A stretch of 7,186 nucleotides of DNA from Desulfobacca acetoxidans (lineage in GTDB: Bacteria > Desulfobacterota > Desulfobaccia > Desulfobaccales > 0-14-0-80-60-11), in NCBI GenBank assembly GCA_022736495.1, contig DZCR01000157.1, positions 1 through 7,186 on the forward strand, read 5' to 3'. Every line of letters begins with the position of its first letter. Within the stretch, counting starts at the first letter, position 1. The notes under the pieces were generated by a model, which searched no databases, was not told the DNA's origin, and was given only the letters and a program-made list of their open reading frames with translations. Position numbers and translations under genes: made by a program. Below are positions 1-5,070 of this stretch, piece after piece.

Positions 1-187
1 AATACCAGATACCGGGGGTAAGGAAATGGGTATGGTAGTAAATCAGTATCCCGGCCCCTGAAAAACCGCCGGTGATCATTCCGTGGGGGATCACAACGGC
101 TTTGAGGCCGATACCGATAATAATGCTGCCGATGGTAATCAAAAACAAATTCCATGGAATGGAATAGCTCATTTTCTGAAATTTCAT
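1..187 (-). CDS. YitT-family integral membrane protein (5' part only)
   Basis: Only the first 62 residues lie in the window; the gene runs off the left edge. Read on the minus strand from the ATG at 187, the protein starts MKFQKMSYSIPWN and enters a hydrophobic helix (LFLITIGSIIIGIGLKAVVI, about residues 14-33). A glycine-rich stretch GMITGGFSGAGILIYY follows at about residues 36-51. The pattern of a first helix followed by an amphipathic G-[IM]-T-G-G-x-[ST]-G loop and a second helix is typical of the YitT/DUF161 membrane family, whose transport substrate is not established. A Shine-Dalgarno GAGGTG (minus strand of 193-198) lies 5 nt before the ATG and supports this start. The gene is divergent from the SLOG-like gene, with 168 bp between the two starts. 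Family assignment is fairly good for such a short fragment; function is unknown. Confidence 0.72.
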   Translation of the reverse strand, partial: MKFQKMSYSIPWNLFLITIGSIIIGIGLKAVVIPHGMITGGFSGAGILIYYHTHFLTPGIWY

Positions 188-269
188 GGACACACCTCAA
201 TTTTTACAAAAGTTCCAGGTCATATGAAAGAGATATTAAACCAAAGTTTTTTTAAAAGCGACTGAAAAT

Positions 270-314
270 AATTCTATTCAGAATTCTGTTATCCATGGTA
301 TCATCACCATGATA
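270..314. promoter_or_regulatory. Operator-like inverted repeats between divergent genes
   Basis: Two short perfect palindromes lie between the divergent YitT-like and SLOG-like genes. AATTCT-attc-AGAATT occupies 270-285 and TATCAT-cacc-ATGATA occupies 299-314. Both have 6-bp arms with a 4-nt centre and would suit a dimeric regulator, but 6-bp arms in AT-rich DNA can arise by chance. No clear sigma-70 or sigma-54 promoter was identified in this gap. Regulatory role is speculative. Confidence 0.25.
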
Positions 315-343
315 TCCAACCGGCTATTAAAATCATGAATAAA

Positions 344-349
344 AGAGGA
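344..349 (+). promoter_or_regulatory. Ribosome binding site fixing the start at 356
   Basis: AGAGGA at 344-349 sits 6 nt before the ATG at 356. An earlier in-frame ATG at 335 has no Shine-Dalgarno sequence, and this site would fall inside its reading frame. The start at 356 (MGNQDYS) is therefore preferred. Confidence 0.7.
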
Positions 350-355
350 AAAACC

Positions 356-901
356 ATGGGAAATCAAGACTATAGTTTATACAGCGGAGGACTTAAGGGC
401 GCTGAAGAAGCATTTGGAGAATGTGCTGAAAAATTCGGAATCAAAGAAATCAATTTTTCCTTTGAAGGCCATACCCCTTCCAGAAATAAGAATATCACCC
501 AGCTCAGCGATGCAGAATTGAACAAGGGCAATATCAGCATGGAGATTGTTTCGGTCCGGATGGGAAGGCGGTATGCCCAGGCCGATAAGATCCGGAAAGT
601 ATTTCAGACCATTTTTCATATGGTCAATAAAGGCTATCAGGTGTTTGCCGTGGGTTTTATCCAGGCCGACGGAACCGTTAAGGGCGGAACAGGCTGGGGA
701 GTTGAACTGGCAAAATTTTTCAACCGGCCGGTCAGTGTTTTTGATCAGGAAACTAATGAATGGTACGGGTGGAAACAAAGTGAATGGGTTCCGGAGATCC
801 CGTCAATCACCCATAAAACATTTTGCGGAACAGGCACCCGGCACCTTTCCGATCATGGCAAAAAAGCCATTGAAGATCTTTTCAACCGGTCCTTTTCATA
901 A
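356..901 (+). CDS. SLOG/YpsA-like Rossmann-fold protein, function unknown
   Basis: A 181-residue soluble protein with no signal peptide or membrane segment. It has three features of the SLOG (YpsA-like) nucleotide/sugar-binding superfamily, also common as unnamed phage proteins. These are an N-terminal glycine turn YSGGLKGAEEAFGE (residues 9-22), a central TVKGGTGWGVELAK loop (107-120) followed by a strand RPVSVFDQ with NEWYGW (124-139), and a C-terminal FCGTGTRHLSDHGKKAI segment (156-172). In such proteins the N-terminal SGG-type loop and the GGTGW loop line the presumed ligand pocket. The ligand and reaction are not known, and I do not assign one. ATG 356 is used because it has a good ribosome binding site; 335 is an alternative that adds 7 residues. 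The gene stands alone, divergent from the YitT-like gene, and ends 20 bp before a strong hairpin. Superfamily assignment is from motif pattern only. Confidence 0.65.
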   Translation: MGNQDYSLYSGGLKGAEEAFGECAEKFGIKEINFSFEGHTPSRNKNITQLSDAELNKGNISMEIVSVRMGRRYAQADKIRKVFQTIFHMVNKGYQVFAVGFIQADGTVKGGTGWGVELAKFFNRPVSVFDQETNEWYGWKQSEWVPEIPSITHKTFCGTGTRHLSDHGKKAIEDLFNRSFS

Positions 902-921
902 ATAAGCCCTTGGTCTTTTCC

Positions 922-957
922 GCCTCCCCATGGAAACCCCATGGGGAGGCCTCTTTA
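922..957 (+). terminator. Hairpin terminator after the SLOG-like gene
   Basis: A perfect 12-bp stem (922-933 with 939-950, GCCTCCCCATGG arm) closes a 5-nt loop, AAACC. It begins 20 nt after the stop codon and is followed by a weak pyrimidine/T tract (CTCTTTAT). The stem is very strong, but the short U run makes intrinsic termination likely rather than certain. A second imperfect stem, CCTCT-CCCC against GGGG-AGAGG (950-975, with TTAT bulged), overlaps its 3' edge. Confidence 0.75.
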
Positions 958-1192
958 TCCCCTTCCGGGGAGAGGGCTGTTGCAATTCTCAATGCCGTGT
1001 TTTTCTCATGCAATACCCTGATAACCCATTGTAATTAAATGCTATCCACGCTTTTATGATTCCTTGCATTTCAAATTGAAACAAAAGGGCCATGATTCCA
1101 TCACTTTGTTCCGATGAAGTCAATGTCCCAAATTTCTTGTGAGGCTTTGCCGGTATACAATCCAGGGAGATTCAGATTTTTTTTGCAGCAGT
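951..1192. other. Non-coding region upstream of the first sigma-54 promoter
   Basis: No credible gene was found here. A longer frame open from 1114 would run across the sigma-54 promoter and lacks a ribosome binding site. The stretch holds the tail of the terminator region and a perfect inverted repeat TTTCAA-a-TTGAAA at 1069-1081. TTGCATT (1064-1070) and TGAAACAAA (1077-1085) also occur here, in the same order as upstream of the second sigma-54 promoter (4223-4239). These are candidate binding sites for an activator acting from about 110-130 bp upstream, which would suit sigma-54 promoters. That role is inferred. Confidence 0.4.
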
Positions 1193-1208
1193 TGGTACGG
1201 TATATGCT
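1193..1208 (+). promoter_or_regulatory. Sigma-54 (RpoN) promoter for the small protein and USP genes
   Basis: TGGTACGGTATATGCT fits the -24/-12 consensus TGGCACG-N4-TTGCW. GG (1194-1195) and GC (1206-1207) are separated by exactly 10 bp, and the YAYR-like -24 extension is present. Transcription would start near 1219, giving a leader of about 36 nt before the ATG at 1255. Sigma-54 promoters need an AAA+ activator bound upstream; none is encoded in full in this window. Confidence 0.8.
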
Positions 1209-1254
1209 GTTCCATATTTCAGAACCTTTAACAGATACGAAAAAGGAGAAAAAC

Positions 1255-1434
1255 ATGAAAACCGGACTGTTAAGAACATTGGAAAATCTTATGGTAGCCG
1301 TTACTTTTGCAGAAAAGGGCGATCATGAATATGCCCTCCGGGTGATGAATCCGGAGACAGGAAGAAAAAGCCGGAAAAATTCAAGAAAGGATCTGAGCCG
1401 TCAAGCAGAAAACAGCCCCCGGATGCAGCTATGA
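1255..1434 (+). CDS. Small protein with FAExG motif, upstream of USP gene
   Basis: A 59-residue protein of unknown function. The ATG at 1255 is preceded by a strong Shine-Dalgarno sequence, AAAAAGGAG (1240-1248), 6 nt away. It is the first start downstream of the predicted sigma-54 transcript start, which excludes the earlier in-frame ATG at 1114. The N-terminal half is a probable amphipathic helix containing AVTFAEKGDHEYA (residues 15-27). The C-terminal half is very basic and polar (RKSRKNSRK around 37-45) and looks disordered. The FAEKG motif is matched by AITFSEAG in the N-terminal extension of the USP-like protein at 4380. That suggests this product works with the USP encoded 19 bp downstream, as a separate version of what is a fused N-terminal segment there. 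No catalytic motif or membrane span is visible. It is a real gene on signal strength; function unknown. Confidence 0.72.
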   Translation: MKTGLLRTLENLMVAVTFAEKGDHEYALRVMNPETGRKSRKNSRKDLSRQAENSPRMQL

Positions 1435-1453
1435 AGGTGAAGGGGCAAGAACA

Positions 1454-1960
1454 ATGAAACAAGTCCTGCTGGCCATTGATGGTAATATTCCCACAGATTC
1501 TGTTTTTCAATATGCTGTGGGTCTTTGCAGAAGAATCCAGGCAGAATTGAATATTCTTCAATTTATCAAGACGGAAAGTCTTACCCAATGCATATCCGCA
1601 ACCCAAAAAAAGGTGGGACGTCTGGGTAAGCTTCTTGAAGATTCCTTTGCAGGGATTGCATTTGCAGAAGAAGGAGTCCCCCATCTGGCGGGTGAATTTC
1701 TGCCCGATGTATCGGACTCCTTAAAAAAACTGATCAAGGGCAACCCTGATAGCGGAGTATATTATAAAGCGTCCGCCAGCAGCGGTACTCCTGAAAAAGA
1801 GCTATTCAATTATATTGACGATCATCAGGATATCGTGCTGACGATTTTTGATCCGTCAACAGACCCGCGGTCCAAAACCGGCCGTTCTTTTACAACCATT
1901 GAAACCATAAAAAAGAAACTAAGAATTCCCCTGGTGGTCGTGAAGACTTTTGAGGACTGA
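1454..1960 (+). CDS. Universal stress protein (UspA-like), divergent
   Basis: A 168-residue cytoplasmic protein with the USP alpha/beta fold pattern. It begins with strand MKQVLLAIDGN (1-11), where Asp9 is the usual ligand-proximal acidic residue. A helix DSVFQYAVGLCRRIQA (15-30) and strand ELNILQFI (31-38) follow. It closes with QDIVLTIFD (125-133), helix TTIETIKKKL (147-156) and strand RIPLVVVK (157-164). The C-terminal G-x2-G-x9-G-[ST] signature of ATP-binding USPs is not present; that stretch reads DPSTDPRSKTGRSF, so nucleotide binding by the usual mode is doubtful. A central segment contains AFAEEGVPHLAGE (69-81), resembling the FAExG motif of the small upstream protein. The Shine-Dalgarno AAGGGG (1440-1445) lies 8 nt before the ATG. 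The gene shares the sigma-54 transcript with the 59-residue protein and converges with the Lon gene, 36 bp away. Confidence 0.82.
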   Translation: MKQVLLAIDGNIPTDSVFQYAVGLCRRIQAELNILQFIKTESLTQCISATQKKVGRLGKLLEDSFAGIAFAEEGVPHLAGEFLPDVSDSLKKLIKGNPDSGVYYKASASSGTPEKELFNYIDDHQDIVLTIFDPSTDPRSKTGRSFTTIETIKKKLRIPLVVVKTFED

Positions 1961-1996
1961 TACCAAAGCGGTCTTTTGAATGGGTCGGGTCCTTTT

Positions 1997-4006
1997 TTAA
2001 ATTTCTTTCAGAGCCAGGTCCAGGATTTCATTCAGTTCGCCGGCAGTGATGATCTGAATGTCCTTTTTAAGATCATGGGGAAGAGTTGAAAGCTCCCCTT
2101 TGTTTTTTAAAGGGAAAATAACGGTCTTGATGCCGGCCATTTTGGCGGCCAGGAGTTTTTCCTTAACCCCTCCCACAGGAAGGATTCTTCCGCTCAGGGT
2201 CAGTTCACCGGTCATGGCGGTATCTCTTCTGCAGGGTCTGCCCTTAAGCAGGGATAAAAGGGCAATGGCGATGGTAAGACCTGCCGATGGGCCGTCTTTG
2301 GGAATGGCTCCGGCCGGGACATGGACGTGAATATCCTGCTGATGAAAAAAATCCGGCGCAAGACCAAAGGTCTGGGTATTGCTCCGGATATAACTCAAGG
2401 CGGCCTGGGCCGACTCCTTCATGACGTCCCCCAGGGACCCGGTCAGGATCAGCCGGTTGGTGCCCATCATTTTGGTTGCCTCCACAAAAATGATTTCCCC
2501 GCCGGTTTCCGTCCAGGCAAGTCCTGTGGAACAACCTATCCTGTCTTTGGCGCCTGCAATTTCGAAATGATACTGGCTTGGGCCAAGCAGTTCTTCCACG
2601 CTTTTTTCAGTGACATCCAGGGCCTCGGGATCAATGGTGTTTTTCCCGAGTTTCCGGGTGATTTTTCTGCAGATGGAAAAAATTTTTCTTTCAAGCTCCC
2701 TTAATCCCGCCTCCCTTGTATGCTCGCGGATCATCTTTCTAAGTGCTTCCTGGGTAAATTTAAGGGAAAACCGGCTCAGGCCGGAATCCTCTATGGCTCG
2801 CGGAATCAGATGTCTTAATGCGATATTGACCTTTTCATCCACCGTATACCCGGACATGGAAATCACTTCGAACCGGTCCAGGAGTGGGCGGGGGACCCTG
2901 CTGACGGTATTGGCCGTGGCAATGAACATGACTCTGGAAAGGTCAAAGGGAACATCCAGATAATGATCAATGAACTGTGAATTCTGCTGGGGATCAAGGA
3001 CTTCAAGCAGGGCCGAGGCCGGGTCCCCTTTGAAATCCTGGCCGATTTTATCGATCTCATCCAGCATGAAGACCGGGTTGCCGGATTCCACCCGTCTGAT
3101 TCCCTGGATGATTCTGCCTGAAAGCGCCCCGACATAGGATCTTCGATGGCCGCGAATATCGGCCTCATCCTTCATCCCGGCAAGGGATATCCGGACAAAT
3201 TTACGTTCCAGGCATGTGGCGATGGATTGCCCAAGGGAGGTCTTCCCAATTCCGGGAGGTCCGGTAAAACAGATGACCGGGCTTTTGGAATGGAGGGCCC
3301 CGGTTTTTTTGGTCAGGGCGCTTTTGACGGTGGATCGGATTTCATCCAGTTTCAGGGGTTTGGCAATAAAATGGAAGGAGCCCCTTTTGATGGCGTCCAC
3401 TGCGGTCAAAACCGTTGCATACCCGGTGATGATAATGACTTCGGTGCCGGGGCTGTTTTTTTTGATCACATCCAGAAGCATCAGGCCGTCCACCTTGTCC
3501 ATTTTCAGATCCGTGATGACAAGGTCAAAATGCCTGCCGGAAAGTCTTTCCAAAGCATCGCTGCCGCATGAATCCGTTTCGACTTCATAGCCTTCCTTTG
3601 AAAGGACATGGGACAGGTTCATCCGGGTCATTTTTTCATCATCCACAATCAGGATGGTATTTTTTACGGAAAGCTTCATCTGTCGCACCGCCAGGTGTTC
3701 CAGAATTCTTTCCTTGATTTCGTCCAGGCCATAATGATCTTTATTAAGAATAGCCTCGGCTCGGTCCATATCCAGGTTGTCGTCGGTAAACCGGTTCCAG
3801 GGAAGGGTGATGAGATAATCGATATAATTGATGCCGATGGTGTATTCCGCGGATGAGGGGCTGATTTTGAAGAGCCGGTCCACTTCCTTGAGAACAATGG
3901 TTTCGACGGATTCAGGCATTTTGATGTCCAGAACCGCCTGTCTTAATTCATCAATTTCGCCTGTATGCTCGTCCTGTTCAGACTCTTTTTTAAAGAAACG
4001 TTTCAT
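1997..4006 (-). CDS. lon: Lon-type ATP-dependent serine protease with inserted receiver domain
   Basis: A 669-residue predicted cytoplasmic AAA+ protease. Domains in order: charged N-terminus (1-20); Lon helical neck (about 21-112, including ISPSSAEYTIGINYIDYLITLPW and DHYGLDEIKERILEHLAVR); a complete receiver domain (about 116-232, Asp166); AAA+ module with Walker A GPPGIGKT (249-256), Walker B VFMLDEID (312-319), sensor-1 Asn366, arginine-finger candidate Arg378 in LLDRFE and sensor-2 Arg436 in REAGLRELER; then the Lon protease domain with Ser574 in PKDGPSAG and Lys617 in GGVKEK. The Ser-Lys spacing of 43 matches E. coli Lon Ser679/Lys722. All ATPase and peptidase residues are intact. The N-terminal substrate-recognition (LAN) domain of about 200 residues is missing, so despite the insertion the protein is shorter than E. 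coli Lon (784). Shine-Dalgarno AAGAGG (minus strand of 4015-4020) supports this start. It is probably a specialised paralogue rather than the housekeeping Lon; substrates are unknown. Confidence 0.93.
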   Translation of the reverse strand: MKRFFKKESEQDEHTGEIDELRQAVLDIKMPESVETIVLKEVDRLFKISPSSAEYTIGINYIDYLITLPWNRFTDDNLDMDRAEAILNKDHYGLDEIKERILEHLAVRQMKLSVKNTILIVDDEKMTRMNLSHVLSKEGYEVETDSCGSDALERLSGRHFDLVITDLKMDKVDGLMLLDVIKKNSPGTEVIIITGYATVLTAVDAIKRGSFHFIAKPLKLDEIRSTVKSALTKKTGALHSKSPVICFTGPPGIGKTSLGQSIATCLERKFVRISLAGMKDEADIRGHRRSYVGALSGRIIQGIRRVESGNPVFMLDEIDKIGQDFKGDPASALLEVLDPQQNSQFIDHYLDVPFDLSRVMFIATANTVSRVPRPLLDRFEVISMSGYTVDEKVNIALRHLIPRAIEDSGLSRFSLKFTQEALRKMIREHTREAGLRELERKIFSICRKITRKLGKNTIDPEALDVTEKSVEELLGPSQYHFEIAGAKDRIGCSTGLAWTETGGEIIFVEATKMMGTNRLILTGSLGDVMKESAQAALSYIRSNTQTFGLAPDFFHQQDIHVHVPAGAIPKDGPSAGLTIAIALLSLLKGRPCRRDTAMTGELTLSGRILPVGGVKEKLLAAKMAGIKTVIFPLKNKGELSTLPHDLKKDIQIITAGELNEILDLALKEI
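3311..3661 (-). other. Receiver (REC) domain embedded in Lon
   Basis: Residues 116-232 of the Lon-type protein form a full response-regulator receiver domain. ILIVDDE (118-124) supplies the acidic pair Asp122/Asp123. VITDLKM (163-169) holds the phospho-acceptor Asp166. IIITGYA (191-197) supplies the switch Thr194, and FIAKPLKLDEI (213-223) supplies the conserved Lys216-Pro217. The TDLKM, TGYATVxTAVDAIKRGxFHFIAKPL wording is that of NtrC-family receivers. The domain lies between the LAVRQMKL end of the Lon neck and SPVICFTGPPG at the AAA+ entry, where ordinary Lon has only about ten linker residues. All residues needed for phosphorylation by a histidine kinase are present. Confidence 0.92.
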
Positions 4007-4020
4007 GCGGCCAGCCTCTT

Positions 4021-4314
4021 TTTCCAGTTTCCGGTTATCTACTCCCGGTCTTGCCGGAAGTCAAGGGAAAACCCCTGGATTTCAAATTTCAATAAAGGAT
4101 AATCCATTGGAATTAAAACAAAAAAAATGAAATTCGTTGCAAATCGTAACAAGGCATTGTCAAGTGAAATATGGCCTAACCCCCCTTTGTTAAAGAGGAA
4201 TTTGTCAAGACCGGGATCAGGGTTGCATTGTGAAACAAACCTGATAGCCGTCCGCCGGCCTGTCTTTTGGTGTATCAAGCCTGACGACAAGCCTTTTCAT
4301 AAATCACCGGCCCC
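4021..4314. other. Divergent intergenic region between lon and the USP-transporter operon
   Basis: No credible gene was found. An open minus-strand frame at 4039-4290 has low-complexity composition and no supporting signals. The region holds candidate activator sites upstream of the sigma-54 promoter: TTGTCAAG at 4157-4164 and again at 4202-4209, a related TTGTTAAAG at 4188-4196, and TTGCATT/TGAAACAAA at 4223-4239, which also occur upstream of the promoter at 1193. It should also contain the lon promoter, which I could not locate confidently. AT-rich DNA occupies 4080-4135. Confidence 0.4.
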
Positions 4315-4330
4315 TGGTATGCAATTTGCT
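4315..4330 (+). promoter_or_regulatory. Sigma-54 (RpoN) promoter for the USP-transporter operon
   Basis: TGGTATGCAATTTGCT matches the TGGCACG-N4-TTGCW consensus, with GG (4316-4317) and GC (4328-4329) 10 bp apart and a perfect TTGCW -12 element. Transcription would begin near 4341, about 39 nt before the ATG at 4380. This geometry is almost the same as at the 1193-1208 promoter. Confidence 0.85.
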
Positions 4331-4379
4331 CAATATGAAACAGGAAGAGCAATTATTAACTGTTTAAAGGGGAATAACC

Positions 4380-4931
4380 ATGGCATTTTTTAATACATTG
4401 AAAACAAAATTACAGATCTTTAATAAAAAAGTGGATGATTATCAGGAAGCCATCACCTTTTCAGAGGCCGGTATCCAGGATCACAACCAGAGCACCCTGG
4501 CATGCGCAGAAAACAATGGCCGTAACGTGGTGGTCGCCACCCATGAGAGCCGGTTTTCCGATGATATGATGTCCTATGCCCTGGAGATGGCCGGCCGGAT
4601 GAATTACGGCATCATCGCAGTCAATGCCGCCAATATCACCCATGATCTCACCGAGTTCTTTTCAACCACCCATGATAAATTGTTTGCCGATTTTAAAGAA
4701 ACATCGGCCCGGAATGTTGAAGCCTTCCGCACCAAAGCCCTTGACCAGGGCCTTAAATTCGCCCACACCGTTCATTTTTCAGATCTGGATCACGCCGTTG
4801 CCGCCGTTGCAAAGGAATGCGGTGAAATCGAATTTATAATTTCTGAAAACCGGGAACCGGCCAGGGCAAGGGGTGTGGTTGGCAATGAAAAACGGATAGC
4901 CCAGCGTCTCTGTGTCTATTCCATGAATTAA
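4380..4931 (+). CDS. USP-like protein with N-terminal helical extension
   Basis: A 183-residue soluble protein, first gene of a sigma-54-driven operon. Residues 1-45 form a mostly helical extension, MAFFNTLKTKLQIFNKKVDDYQEAITFSEAG, with the AITFSEAG motif at 24-31 that is shared with the 59-residue protein at 1255. From about residue 47 it follows the USP fold: strand RNVVVATHES (48-57), helix SDDMMSYALEMAGRM (60-74), strand GIIAVNAAN (77-85), a long helix around 90-123, strand LKFAHTVHF (125-133), helix DLDHAVAAVAKEC (135-147) and strand EIEFIISE (149-156). The end, ARGVVGNEKRIAQRLCVYSMN, keeps only the G-x2-G part (Gly165, Gly168) of the ATP-binding signature, so classical ATP binding is doubtful. 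Shine-Dalgarno AAAGGGG (4366-4372) is 7 nt before the ATG. The stop at 4929-4931 is 9 bp before the small membrane gene. Position suggests regulation of the downstream permease. Confidence 0.78.
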   Translation: MAFFNTLKTKLQIFNKKVDDYQEAITFSEAGIQDHNQSTLACAENNGRNVVVATHESRFSDDMMSYALEMAGRMNYGIIAVNAANITHDLTEFFSTTHDKLFADFKETSARNVEAFRTKALDQGLKFAHTVHFSDLDHAVAAVAKECGEIEFIISENREPARARGVVGNEKRIAQRLCVYSMN

Positions 4932-4940
4932 GGAGGAGTG

Positions 4941-5027
4941 ATGACGACCCGGTTTATTTTAGGAATTGTGTTGATTCTTGCTGTGAGTGTGCTGTGTTAT
5001 TTTTTCCGGAATGAGAATAAAAAATAG
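4941..5027 (+). CDS. 28-residue single-span membrane protein
   Basis: A short gene easily missed: MTTRFILGIVLILAVSVLCY followed by FFRNENKK and a TAG stop. Residues 5-22 form one hydrophobic helix, and the C-terminus is short and charged (R23, K27, K28). Arg4 before the helix and the basic tail make the topology uncertain. An unusually strong Shine-Dalgarno AAGGAGG (4930-4936) overlaps the stop codon of the preceding gene and precedes the ATG by 4 nt; GTG at 4938 is an alternative start. It lies between the USP-like gene and the SLC13 permease in the same transcription unit. A role as a small membrane partner or stabiliser of the permease is a reasonable guess, but no known family is recognised. 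Confidence 0.7.
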   Translation: MTTRFILGIVLILAVSVLCYFFRNENKK

Positions 5028-5070
5028 GGGCGCGGTCTTGTCACCCTGCACCGGTAAAGGAGAACATCCG

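Noticed and set aside
83..265. Plus-strand frame at the left edge
   Set aside because: It is opposite to the YitT-like gene, which has clear membrane-protein motifs on the minus strand and a ribosome binding site.
1114..1254. Longer reading frame for the small protein starting at ATG 1114
   Set aside because: It would span the sigma-54 promoter at 1193-1208 and start upstream of the predicted transcript start. It lacks a ribosome binding site, whereas ATG 1255 has a strong one.
1961..1998. Bidirectional terminator between the USP and lon genes
   Set aside because: Only a 4-bp AAAG/CTTT stem and a separate T run (1993-1998) are present, with no stem adjoining the T run. Too weak to call.
3311..3661. 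Possibility that the Lon/receiver hybrid is an assembly or frameshift artefact
   Set aside because: The frame is continuous through all domains, the junctions fall at natural domain boundaries, and every key residue of both parts is intact. An error would be unlikely to leave this pattern.
4246..4261. GG-N10-GC spacing on the minus strand as a sigma-54 promoter for lon
   Set aside because: Spacing is right, but the element reads AGGCCGG...GGCT without TGG or TTGC, in a GC-rich patch far from the start. It is likely chance.
4039..4290. Open minus-strand frame of 83 codons in the lon/USP intergenic region
   Set aside because: No ribosome binding site or family resemblance was seen, and it overlaps the putative activator sites of the operon promoter. 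It is best read as chance.
4127..4393. Open plus-strand frame of 88 codons overlapping the sigma-54 promoter
   Set aside because: It covers the promoter at 4315-4330 and overlaps the well-supported start at 4380 in another frame; composition is not protein-like.
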